From Nanobdellota archaeon (GTDB lineage Archaea; Nanobdellota; Nanobdellia; SCGC-AAA011-G17; GW2011-AR17), in the NCBI GenBank assembly GCA_018830945.1, contig JAHJRD010000026.1, forward strand, positions 1 through 36,138: DNA of 36,138 nucleotides. Direction: 5' to 3'. The notes below the pieces were generated by a model. That model saw only the letters and a list, made by a program, of their open reading frames with translations, ran no database searches and was not told the origin of the DNA. Shown here one piece after another: positions 29,564 through 36,138 of this stretch (the first letter of the stretch is position 1; each line of letters opens with the position of its first letter). Both the position numbers and the translations under genes were made by a program.

Positions 29564-29571
29564 ATTATAAA
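29564..29571. promoter_or_regulatory. Bidirectional TATA element between the two aminotransferase genes
   Basis: ATTATAAA on the plus strand reads TTTATAAT on the minus strand. Minus-strand use gives a start at about 29541, directly at the TTG of the upstream-reading gene; plus-strand use gives about 29593, just at the GGAGGCGG Shine-Dalgarno before ATG 29608. A single symmetric element could therefore couple expression of both transaminases. Confidence 0.45.
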
Positions 29572-29607
29572 CCGGCAATACATTACCTAATTTGGAGGCG
29601 GGTTTTT

Positions 29608-30951
29608 ATGAACAGGGATACAGCTAATATTTCACTTAAGACAAGCATGCCAGGGCCAAATGCGCTGGCAGTTGTTGCAAGGGACGCAAAGGTGCAGGCG
29701 CCAAGCACGCAGGAATATGCTTTTGTAAGGGCTTATGATGGAGATGAGGTGGGGGCCTTCTGTACAGATGCTGACGGCAATGTTGTTCTTGACTTTACAG
29801 GCCAGATAGGGTGCAACCCTCTTGGCTACGGCAACCCAGAGGTTCTTGAATTGCTGGCAAAGCTGAAGCCTTTTATGCCAATGAAATTCGCAGGGGCTGA
29901 TTTTTATGTGACATCAATAAACGGGTTTCCGTCTCCAACTGACTTGAAAGAAAAACTGATAGAGGCAACCTCCATGTTCGGATTTGACAAAGTATTCTGC
30001 GTAAGCACTGGAACTGAGACAGTTGAAAATGCATTAAAAAGATGCTATGCATTACGCGGAAGGGGGTGCTATGGCATCGGCTTTGAAGGGGCGTTTCATG
30101 GCAGGACAACAGGACCATTATCATACAACCAGAGCAAGAGGGTGCACAGGGAAGGGCATGCTTTATTGCCAGGGGTATTAACAGTGCCTTTCTGCAGCGA
30201 AAGCAAGGCTGATTGTGACTGCGGTTTCTGGGTAAGGGATAAACGGCTTGGGGCAAAAATAAGTAAGCTGGAGAAAATGCTTAACAAAGACATAGGCGTG
30301 TATCCGCCTGGTGAGATTGCCTGCATATTGTTTGAGCCTGTACAGGGCGAAGGAGGATACATAGTGCCTTCTGCTGATTTTATTGCAGAGCTAAAGAGGG
30401 TGGTTTCAGAATATAATATCCCATTGATTGCAGATGAAGTGCAGACAGGGCTTGGGAGGACAGGCAAGTTATGGGCAGTGGAACATTTTGGGATAATGCC
30501 TGACTTAATCTGCTCGTCAAAAGCCCTGCAGGTTGGAGCAGTTATTGGAAAAGAGCGGATGTTTGCGCAAAATCCCGGATCCATATCAAGCACATGGTCC
30601 GGCGGCCATATAATGGATTCCATTGTTGGATATAAAACCCTTGAAATATTAATGAGGGACAGGCTTTGGGAGAATGCTGAGCAAATGGGAAACTATTTTC
30701 TTGGGGAGCTAAGGCAGCTGCAGGCAAAATATTCTGTTCTGACAGATGTAAGAGGGCTTGGGCTGATGGACGTGATGGATTTTGAAACTCCGGAGAAACG
30801 GAATGCATTCAAGGACGAGTCATTCAAGCGCGGATTTATGGTAATTGGGTGCGGCTATCGCGGAATAAGGTTCCTGCCGCCATTGGATGTTACAAAAAGA
30901 GAGTTAGATATTGCGCTTAACATGACAGAAGATGTGCTGAAAGCAATCTAA
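29608..30951 (+). CDS. Class III (PLP) aminotransferase, GABA/ornithine-type
   Basis: 447-aa transaminase. The N-terminal MPGPNALAVVARD...DADGNVVLDF layout resembles the archaeal GABA/ornithine aminotransferase and amino-acid racemase group. Other signatures: STGTETVENALKRC, EGAFHGRTTG, LFEPVQGEGGY, IADEVQTGLGRTGKLWAVEH and CSSKALQVG (Schiff-base lysine). Likely products are omega-semialdehydes that the ALDH could oxidise; racemase activity is an alternative for this group. The coding frame continues upstream to 29353, but GGAGGCGG (29593-29600) and the promoter fix ATG 29608. It ends 2 nt before the stop of the convergent UDP-glucose dehydrogenase gene. Confidence 0.85.
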   Translation: MNRDTANISLKTSMPGPNALAVVARDAKVQAPSTQEYAFVRAYDGDEVGAFCTDADGNVVLDFTGQIGCNPLGYGNPEVLELLAKLKPFMPMKFAGADFYVTSINGFPSPTDLKEKLIEATSMFGFDKVFCVSTGTETVENALKRCYALRGRGCYGIGFEGAFHGRTTGPLSYNQSKRVHREGHALLPGVLTVPFCSESKADCDCGFWVRDKRLGAKISKLEKMLNKDIGVYPPGEIACILFEPVQGEGGYIVPSADFIAELKRVVSEYNIPLIADEVQTGLGRTGKLWAVEHFGIMPDLICSSKALQVGAVIGKERMFAQNPGSISSTWSGGHIMDSIVGYKTLEILMRDRLWENAEQMGNYFLGELRQLQAKYSVLTDVRGLGLMDVMDFETPEKRNAFKDESFKRGFMVIGCGYRGIRFLPPLDVTKRELDIALNMTEDVLKAI

Positions 30952-30953
30952 GA

Positions 30954-32345
30954 TTAGTTTTTACTAAAGCAGAGCAAATCAGGCCTTCCAACAGAGAAAT
31001 AATCAAAGCCATAGTCTTCCATGTGCCTTGTATTAATAATATCCTTTCCGTCAAACACAACAGGCGCTTTCATCAGCTTTTTCATCTTTTCAAAGTCAGG
31101 GTTCCTGAAGTCATTCCATTCAACTGCAATCACAACGCCTTCAGCTTCCTTTAATGCACCATACATGTCATGGGCAAATGCTAATCTCTCCATATGCGGC
31201 TTTAAATTTTCATCCAAAGACAATGCAAACAATGAATGTTCACTTCCAGAAGGCTCGTATGCTGCTACAGAAGCCCCTCTTAATAAAAGCTCTTTAATCA
31301 TGTGCAGTCCTGCTGATTCCCTTACATCATTTGTCTCTGGCTTGAATGTTGTGCCCCAGACAGCTATTTTCTTGCCTTCAAGGCTTCCATAATATTTTTC
31401 CATCCTTGGAAGGAACACTGATTTCTGCGCCTCATTCATTTCTATTATCTTTTTCAAATATTCCAAATCAAGCGTATTCCCCCTGTACATTGACATTGTA
31501 TGGATAAGCTCTCTTACGTCTTTTGGAAAGCATGAGCCGCCAAAGCCAAGCCCTGCATAAACAAACCTTCCAACCCTTACATCCTTCTTGACGCCTTCAA
31601 GCACCTTTCTCCAGTCAGCGCCAAGCTCCCTTGAAAGGTTAGCCATGGCATTTGTCAGTGAAACCTGCGCAGCTAAATAAGTATTTGATGCATACTTTAC
31701 CATCTCTGCGTCAATGTTGCTCATGAACATTATTGAAACTTCCCTGTCCTTGAAAGGGGCGTATAATTCTTCCATTTTGGATGCTGCTTTTGCGTTTGAA
31801 GTGCCAACAATAATCCTTGACGGCCTTAAACAGTCTTTCACAGCCCTTCCTTCTGCCAAAAATTCAGGGTTTGAAACAACATCAAACCCATTCCTTGTTT
31901 CACTTGCTATAATATCATGCACAACCTTGTATGTGTTTGGAGGGACAGTGCTCTTGTTGACTATTATCTTGTAAATGGGTGTTTCAGATTCATAGTTCAT
32001 TGCCTTTGCAATGTCCAAAGCAACATTCTTTACATGGGTTAAGTTTGCAGAGCCGTCCTCGTTTGAAGGAGTGCCGACTGCAATGAAGATTACTTTTGCC
32101 CCTTTTACAGCTTCATTTATGTCTGTTGTGAAACTTAACCGCTTTTTATCATAATTCTCCTTTACAAGCCTTGGCAGGTCAGGTTCTAAAATTGGAAGGT
32201 CATTTCTCTTGCCTTCGCAGAACTCATTCAAATGGATGATTTTCTCTTTTACCTTGTCAACGCAGGTTACAGAATGGTTGACATCTGCAAAAGCAGCTCC
32301 CTGCACTAATCCCACATATCCTGTGCCTATAACAGCTATTTTCAT
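30954..32345 (-). CDS. UDP-glucose 6-dehydrogenase family
   Basis: Oxidises UDP-glucose (or a related nucleotide sugar) to the uronate for surface glycans. The 463-aa protein has the Rossmann start KIAVIGTGYVGLVQGAAFAD, AVGTPSNEDGSANL, STVPPNT, NPEFLAEGRAVKDCLRPSRI, the catalytic cysteine in GFGGSCFPKDV (about 270) and GTTFKPETNDVRESA. UDP-N-acetyl-mannosamine dehydrogenases share most motifs, so the sugar is not certain. ACTATATAAACC (32380-32369) 26 nt before ATG 32345 predicts a leaderless mRNA. No glycosyltransferases adjoin it here. Confidence 0.9.
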   Translation of the reverse strand: MKIAVIGTGYVGLVQGAAFADVNHSVTCVDKVKEKIIHLNEFCEGKRNDLPILEPDLPRLVKENYDKKRLSFTTDINEAVKGAKVIFIAVGTPSNEDGSANLTHVKNVALDIAKAMNYESETPIYKIIVNKSTVPPNTYKVVHDIIASETRNGFDVVSNPEFLAEGRAVKDCLRPSRIIVGTSNAKAASKMEELYAPFKDREVSIMFMSNIDAEMVKYASNTYLAAQVSLTNAMANLSRELGADWRKVLEGVKKDVRVGRFVYAGLGFGGSCFPKDVRELIHTMSMYRGNTLDLEYLKKIIEMNEAQKSVFLPRMEKYYGSLEGKKIAVWGTTFKPETNDVRESAGLHMIKELLLRGASVAAYEPSGSEHSLFALSLDENLKPHMERLAFAHDMYGALKEAEGVVIAVEWNDFRNPDFEKMKKLMKAPVVFDGKDIINTRHMEDYGFDYFSVGRPDLLCFSKN

Positions 32346-32467
32346 TATTGAAAATGATTAAAATGCGGTTTATATAGTTTGCGAAGAAGAAATTGAGTAT
32401 AACCAAAAACAATATAAGCTTAATGTTGTTTACCCTCTTATATACTGAGAATAGGGAGGAATCTACA

Positions 32468-33493
32468 ATGGCACACGATTGCAAATGCAGTGGGAAATGC
32501 ACGAAAAGGCTGGCTCTGGAAACAGCTGTTGGCCAGTACCATAAATGGGATGACATGGTATTTAAAGCAAAGGACGGAGTGCCTCCTTTGGTTAATGTTC
32601 AAATGACGGCATATACAATGGATTTTTTCTTAAGGGAAACACAGCTTTTGAAGCTATTGTTTGCACCAGATCCTTCACATTCTGAATCTACAAACACAAA
32701 CATGGCAACTGTTCTTTATGACAGGGATAAGCTTGTGGGCATTGCGATTGAGTATGGTAATAATGAGAAAGCGTACATTGCAATGGACGAGCTTGATGCT
32801 GATGATTTCAGGGGATTGGCTGACTGGCAGCAGAACCCAGGGCTGCATGCAGCTGAGATGAGGACAAGGATAAAGGCATATACAGGCAGGGAAATTGGGC
32901 TGATAAAATGCGCTGATTTGAAGGGCTTTTTTGGCAATCTTGGAAAAGTTGTTGAAAATGATAATACATTAGAGATGCTTTTAGAAGGAGTGAAGTTTGC
33001 GTGCAGCGCAGTAAGCGCAGGGCATTTATCAATACAGCCTGAGCCGAAGTTCTTTGGATATTTGAAAATGCTTAATGATTTGACAAAAAGAATGGATGTA
33101 AAGATGATTAGCGGGGCTGCAATGGCACTCGGGAGTGTTTACGATTCATGCCTGGACCTAGCTGAAAAGGTAAACATCAGTTTGCCTGAAGGGGTTACAA
33201 TGGGGCTTGTGCTGCAGAACAAGAGAGGGAATTTTGCATCTGTTGAAGTTTTTACTGCAGTAGGATATCTTTATTTCCATGACTACGGCGATTTAATTCC
33301 TGTCAGGCATCCTGGCGTGCCTTTGAAAGAGGCAATAAGGGATGTGAATGAGGAGTTTAAGCAGAACCTTACAATTGGATTGTCAACAGACTTCCTGTAC
33401 AATGCAACGCACGCTGCAATGACTGCTTCGCCGTACAAGCTTGGGAAGGCTGTGTTTAATGCTGTTAGAAATGGAGAAATTGTGGTCTGCTAG
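32468..33493 (+). CDS. Unknown protein with N-terminal cysteine cluster
   Basis: 341-aa protein that I do not recognise. It opens MAHDCKCSGKCTKR, a possible metal-binding CxCxxxC. It then runs as a mixed alpha/beta soluble protein with no transmembrane segment; the C-terminal residue is also Cys. The segments VLYDRDKLVGIAIEYG and ISLPEGVTMGLVLQNKRG look like strand-rich core. GGGAGGA (32454-32460) seven nt before ATG 32468 sets the start; the frame is open back to 32393 but without a Shine-Dalgarno. TATA-like elements at about 32408 and 32436 precede it. Strong Shine-Dalgarno and codon use suggest good expression. Confidence 0.65.
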   Translation: MAHDCKCSGKCTKRLALETAVGQYHKWDDMVFKAKDGVPPLVNVQMTAYTMDFFLRETQLLKLLFAPDPSHSESTNTNMATVLYDRDKLVGIAIEYGNNEKAYIAMDELDADDFRGLADWQQNPGLHAAEMRTRIKAYTGREIGLIKCADLKGFFGNLGKVVENDNTLEMLLEGVKFACSAVSAGHLSIQPEPKFFGYLKMLNDLTKRMDVKMISGAAMALGSVYDSCLDLAEKVNISLPEGVTMGLVLQNKRGNFASVEVFTAVGYLYFHDYGDLIPVRHPGVPLKEAIRDVNEEFKQNLTIGLSTDFLYNATHAAMTASPYKLGKAVFNAVRNGEIVVC

Positions 33494-33587
33494 AAAGCGG
33501 CTTTATTTCCTGTTTTTCTTTCTTTTTTGTGTATAAAATGCAATTTTTGTCTTATTTATATTAATTTCTATAAAAGTAGAAACATTT

Positions 33588-33596
33588 ATAAATAAA
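33588..33596 (+). promoter_or_regulatory. TATA box of the second wHTH/nucleotidyltransferase pair
   Basis: CATTTATAAATAA region; the TATA centre at about 33589 is 26 nt before ATG 33616, so the mRNA should be leaderless. A nearby TTCTATAAAAGTAGAAA dyad (33567-33583) is a candidate operator. Confidence 0.5.
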
Positions 33597-33615
33597 CTTT
33601 ACTACTTATTAAACC

Positions 33616-34203
33616 ATGAAAAAGATAGAATTAGTCTTCAGGGAGCTCCTGTTTCAGGCAATTGAAAAACAAAACAGGAGGTTTACGCAGCTTGCGCTTT
33701 CAAGGGAATTAGGGCTTTCAACGAGCATGATAAGCTTTGCCCTAAAGCCATTGAAAAAAATGAATGCTGTTGAGGTAAGGCAGAGGGGTTTTTCAGTCAT
33801 TGACCCGCGGAAAGTCCTTTACCATTGGGCAAGCGTGAGAAACATAGAAAAAGACATTCTTTACAAAACAAGGGCTGAAATGCCTGTTATTGAAATAGAG
33901 AAGGCGATGCCTGATAATATAGTGTACGGCGCGTATTCTGCTTACAGGCTGAAATTCAAGGATGCGCCTGCTGACTATTCAGAAGCTTATATTTATGGGG
34001 ATGAAACATTAAAAATAAGGTTTCCGGAGACAAAAGGCCCTGCAAACCTCTTTGTCTTAAAAAAAGACCATTTGATGGAAAGATACGGGAAGCTTACAAC
34101 AATGGCGCAGACATTTGTCGATTTGTGGAACATTAAAAGCTGGTATGCAAGCGAATACCTGAAGGCACTGGAGGCGAGGATAAATGAAAGACTTCTGGAA
34201 TAG
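33616..34203 (+). CDS. Winged-helix antitoxin/regulator, AbiEi-like (second copy)
   Basis: 195-aa protein. An N-terminal wHTH (about 20-60, QLALSRELGLSTSMISFALK) is followed by a domain with VLYHWASVRNIEKD, IVYGAYSAYRLKF and NLFVLKKDHL. The same segments, in the same order, occur in the product of 4896-5459, so the two are distant paralogues. The expected role is to repress the operon and neutralise the downstream nucleotidyltransferase. The stop lies 20 nt inside the toxin gene. No duplicated flanking sequence is seen around this pair, unlike the other two modules. Confidence 0.65.
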   Translation: MKKIELVFRELLFQAIEKQNRRFTQLALSRELGLSTSMISFALKPLKKMNAVEVRQRGFSVIDPRKVLYHWASVRNIEKDILYKTRAEMPVIEIEKAMPDNIVYGAYSAYRLKFKDAPADYSEAYIYGDETLKIRFPETKGPANLFVLKKDHLMERYGKLTTMAQTFVDLWNIKSWYASEYLKALEARINERLLE

Positions 34204-34807
34204 CGCGATAACAGAAAAAAGCTGGAACATATTGCTGGGTCTTAAGAAATTGCCTTTTGAATTTGTTGTAATAGGCGGCTGGGCAGCTTACCTCTGGACA
34301 AAAGCGCACAAGTCAAAGGATATTGACATTTTATTAAAGAATTTTGAGGACATGAAATACCTGAAAGAGCATTACACACTTAAGAAAAACGATAATCTTA
34401 AGAAATATGAGATAAAGATTGAAGAGATTGACATTGACATCTATGCGCCTTTTTACTCCAAGCTTGCGCTGCCTGTTGAGGAATGCCTGAAACATACTGC
34501 TAAAATTGACGGCATTGAAGTTGTTTCCCCTGAAGTATTGCTTATATTAAAGCAAGGGGCTGAAATTGACAGGAAGGATTCTGTGAAAGGCGCTAAAGAC
34601 AGGATAGATGTAATGTCGCTGCTTATTTATTCTCCGATAAATTTCAGGAAATATTCTGAATTGCTTAAAAGCAATAAGATCGAGCATTATTTTCAAAGGC
34701 TGAAAGAGATAATTAATTCATTTAGGAACATTGAATATCTGGGCTTAAACCCGCGCGAGTTTAGGCTGAAAAAGCAGGAACTTCTTGAGAAGCTGAAGAA
34801 AGTGTGA
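34184..34807 (+). CDS. Nucleotidyltransferase, AbiEii-like toxin (second copy)
   Basis: 207-aa nucleotidyltransferase-fold protein with VIGGWAAYLWTKAHKSKDID (G31-G32, D46, D48) and a third acidic cluster EEIDIDIY (about 83-90). The downstream EVLLILKQGAEIDRKDSVKG..DRID pattern matches the basic C-terminal part of the family. It overlaps the antitoxin gene by 20 nt, which ties its translation to antitoxin synthesis. Toxin action by nucleotide transfer to tRNA is known for related proteins and only inferred here. Confidence 0.72.
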   Translation: MKDFWNSAITEKSWNILLGLKKLPFEFVVIGGWAAYLWTKAHKSKDIDILLKNFEDMKYLKEHYTLKKNDNLKKYEIKIEEIDIDIYAPFYSKLALPVEECLKHTAKIDGIEVVSPEVLLILKQGAEIDRKDSVKGAKDRIDVMSLLIYSPINFRKYSELLKSNKIEHYFQRLKEIINSFRNIEYLGLNPREFRLKKQELLEKLKKV

Positions 34808-34866
34808 AGGTTTCGTCACGCAGGCCATTGTTTTTTTTTGGAATCTTTGGATTTTCTCAAACCGCA

Positions 34867-34876
34867 AGGCTTATAT
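34867..34876 (+). promoter_or_regulatory. Promoter of the coiled-coil gene
   Basis: GCTTATATATATG with predicted start near 34897, about 32 nt before ATG 34929. The leader ends with AGGGGGTATAAA, a Shine-Dalgarno-like run. The TTTTTTTTT at about 34830-34838 is a likely terminator for the preceding TA pair. Confidence 0.5.
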
Positions 34877-34928
34877 ATATGTTGTTACTGCTAAAATGTA
34901 ACAATAATTATTATTTAGGGGGTATAAA

Positions 34929-35990
34929 ATGGAAGCTTATCAGACAACAGCAATAATAAAGGCAGGGGAAACAGGCATTGACAGGCTGGTTGCTGCGCAG
35001 TATGCAGAAGCCTGCATCGAGAGGGTTTCTGCTGCATATGATATTTCGCCTTATGAAACGCAGCTTGGGGCAAGCCAGGAGAGTGACAAGACAGCATACA
35101 GGAAAAGCACAGGGCTTGCCAAAAGGGTTAAGAGAATTCTTTTAATGTGCGTTGGAAAGGCAGAGCCAATAAAGCCGTCTGAAAGGACACTGCAGCTTGA
35201 AAGAATCTTAATGGCGGATAAGGAAATGAAAACAAGCGCTGCCGTATTTAAAGAAATTCCCCCAACAATAAAAAGGAACACAGAGAGGTATGATGCGCTT
35301 GTTTCTCAGGAGCAGAAATTGGTTGCGAAGATTTCCGGCGACACGGCTGATTATGAAAGCGCTGAAAAGGACAGGGTTGTAATAGGTTCTATATTGGATT
35401 ATGCGGCACTTTCTGATGAAAGCAGGAAAAGTATAGGTGAGGCTGTAATGGGAATGATGGGACTTGATGTTGACATTTCTGATGCTGAAACAAGGCAGAT
35501 GGCTTACACAAGGCTGTCTGCTGAGAACAAAAGCCTGATTGAGAAAATTGAGATTAATTTTCCGTTTGATGAAAGGGAGCTTGCGTCAGCAAGAAGGCAG
35601 ATGCAGGTAATAAAGCAGTATGATGAGAAAAAAGTAAGAAAAGGCTTTATTCCTGCAATGGACAAGCTGCATGAATTAATGTGCGAGCTTAACGAGGCAA
35701 TGAACAAGGCTGATGTTGAAGGGCCAGGCGCTGACCTTGAAGGCATAAGCGAGAGATGCGGGCAGCATATTGCAGAATTAAAGGCAATGAGGGAGCAGAA
35801 GGAAGCTGAAGCTGAGCTTGAGATAGAAGTTGTAAAAGAGATGGAGCAGCTTGAGCCTGCGCCGCAGGCTGAAGAGGATATAAAGCTAAGAATGTACAGG
35901 GCGCTTGGGCTGGATTCTGCCCAATATAGTGCGCCTGTTGCTGAAGAGCCTGTAATAATAGAAGCTGATTTTACTGAAGTGAAACTGTAA
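34929..35990 (+). CDS. Unknown helical/coiled-coil protein
   Basis: 353-aa, highly charged protein predicted to be almost entirely alpha-helical. Heptad-like stretches occur at about 190-290 (ENKSLIEKIEI..., ELKAMREQKEAEAELEIEVV), and an acidic tail ends in EADFTEVKL. No signal peptide or membrane segment. I do not recognise a family. It is followed after 8 nt by another Glu/Leu-rich frame (35999 onwards), so the two are probably one operon. Confidence 0.65.
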   Translation: MEAYQTTAIIKAGETGIDRLVAAQYAEACIERVSAAYDISPYETQLGASQESDKTAYRKSTGLAKRVKRILLMCVGKAEPIKPSERTLQLERILMADKEMKTSAAVFKEIPPTIKRNTERYDALVSQEQKLVAKISGDTADYESAEKDRVVIGSILDYAALSDESRKSIGEAVMGMMGLDVDISDAETRQMAYTRLSAENKSLIEKIEINFPFDERELASARRQMQVIKQYDEKKVRKGFIPAMDKLHELMCELNEAMNKADVEGPGADLEGISERCGQHIAELKAMREQKEAEAELEIEVVKEMEQLEPAPQAEEDIKLRMYRALGLDSAQYSAPVAEEPVIIEADFTEVKL

Positions 35991-35998
35991 GGTAAAAA

Positions 35999-36138
35999 AT
36001 GATATACAAAATAAGAACAGAGCTGGAAGAAGGAGTTAAGCTGCTTGCAGAGGCTGAAGATGCCTTGAAGGCAGATAGGATAGGCACTGCATTCTGCCTT
36101 GATGCCGGAACACTTTCAAGGCTTGAGCAGCTTTCAGC
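35999..36138 (+). CDS. Partial helical protein, cut by the window end
   Basis: An open frame from ATG 35999 (MIYKIRTELEEGVKLLAEAE...) runs off the window after 46 codons. GTAAGG eight nt upstream is a weak Shine-Dalgarno. The visible part is charged and helical like the preceding protein and has no recognised domain. It is in-operon with it. Confidence 0.5.
   Translation, partial: MIYKIRTELEEGVKLLAEAEDALKADRIGTAFCLDAGTLSRLEQLS

Noticed and set aside
29353-29607. N-terminal extension of the second aminotransferase
   Set aside because: It runs through the divergent promoter and overlaps the other aminotransferase gene on the opposite strand; the Shine-Dalgarno supports ATG 29608.
1-36138. CRISPR array, IS transposase or integrase
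   Set aside because: No regularly spaced repeats and no transposase or recombinase motifs were seen on either strand.

Overview
The window looks like a chromosomal segment of an archaeon, most likely a small-genome, fermentative lineage of the DPANN/Woesearchaeota type. That lineage placement is inference from gene content; no marker phylogeny was possible. The archaeal assignment is firm: an exosome/proteasome operon, RNA polymerase subunit K, RNase P protein Pop5, a tRNA with bulge-helix-bulge introns, an ADP-forming acyl-CoA synthetase and TATA-type promoters. In many genes the TATA box lies about 25 nt before the start codon, so leaderless transcripts appear common.

Layout. 1-3991: the exosome superoperon (rnp2, psmA, rrp4, rrp41, rrp42), then rpoK with its own promoter inside rrp42. 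3992-11618: an accessory, defence-like island holding an AbiE-type wHTH/nucleotidyltransferase pair, an AT-rich 1118-aa SF1 helicase-nuclease fusion, an MNT/HEPN pair and an AAA ATPase. 11619-12541: a small unknown gene and a tRNA-Ile(UAU) with two introns. 12542-17564: a zinc-ribbon protein, the tRNA methylthiotransferase MtaB, a ThiI-like protein that has lost its PP-loop, a Ddl-like ATP-grasp enzyme and an AAA ATPase. 17732-20010: class II ribonucleotide reductase followed by corrinoid adenosyltransferase. 20046-22323: small unknown proteins and a YprB-like DEDD exonuclease behind an unusually long structured leader. 22416-25543: acetyl-CoA synthetase (ADP-forming) beta and alpha, then a JAMM-like protein with an unknown partner. 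25724-32345: an amino-acid catabolic cluster (P5C-dehydrogenase-like ALDH, BKACE enzyme, two class III aminotransferases) and UDP-glucose dehydrogenase. 32468-36138: an unknown protein, a second AbiE-type pair, and an unknown coiled-coil protein with a truncated follower.

The most notable structural observation is that two of the toxin-antitoxin-like modules are bracketed by direct repeats copying the 3' end, including the last codons, of the adjacent gene. One copies the end of rpoK (24 of 24 nt, about 1.67 kb apart). The other copies the end of the AAA ATPase gene (34 of 35 nt, about 1.23 kb apart). This is the footprint expected of insertion into gene 3' ends, yet neither islet carries a visible integrase.

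Metabolically the genes suggest amino-acid fermentation: aminotransferases feed semialdehydes or keto acids to an aldehyde dehydrogenase and a beta-keto-acid cleavage enzyme, and an ADP-forming acyl-CoA synthetase conserves energy as ATP. Deoxynucleotides would come from a B12-dependent reductase with its cofactor-activating enzyme encoded next door.
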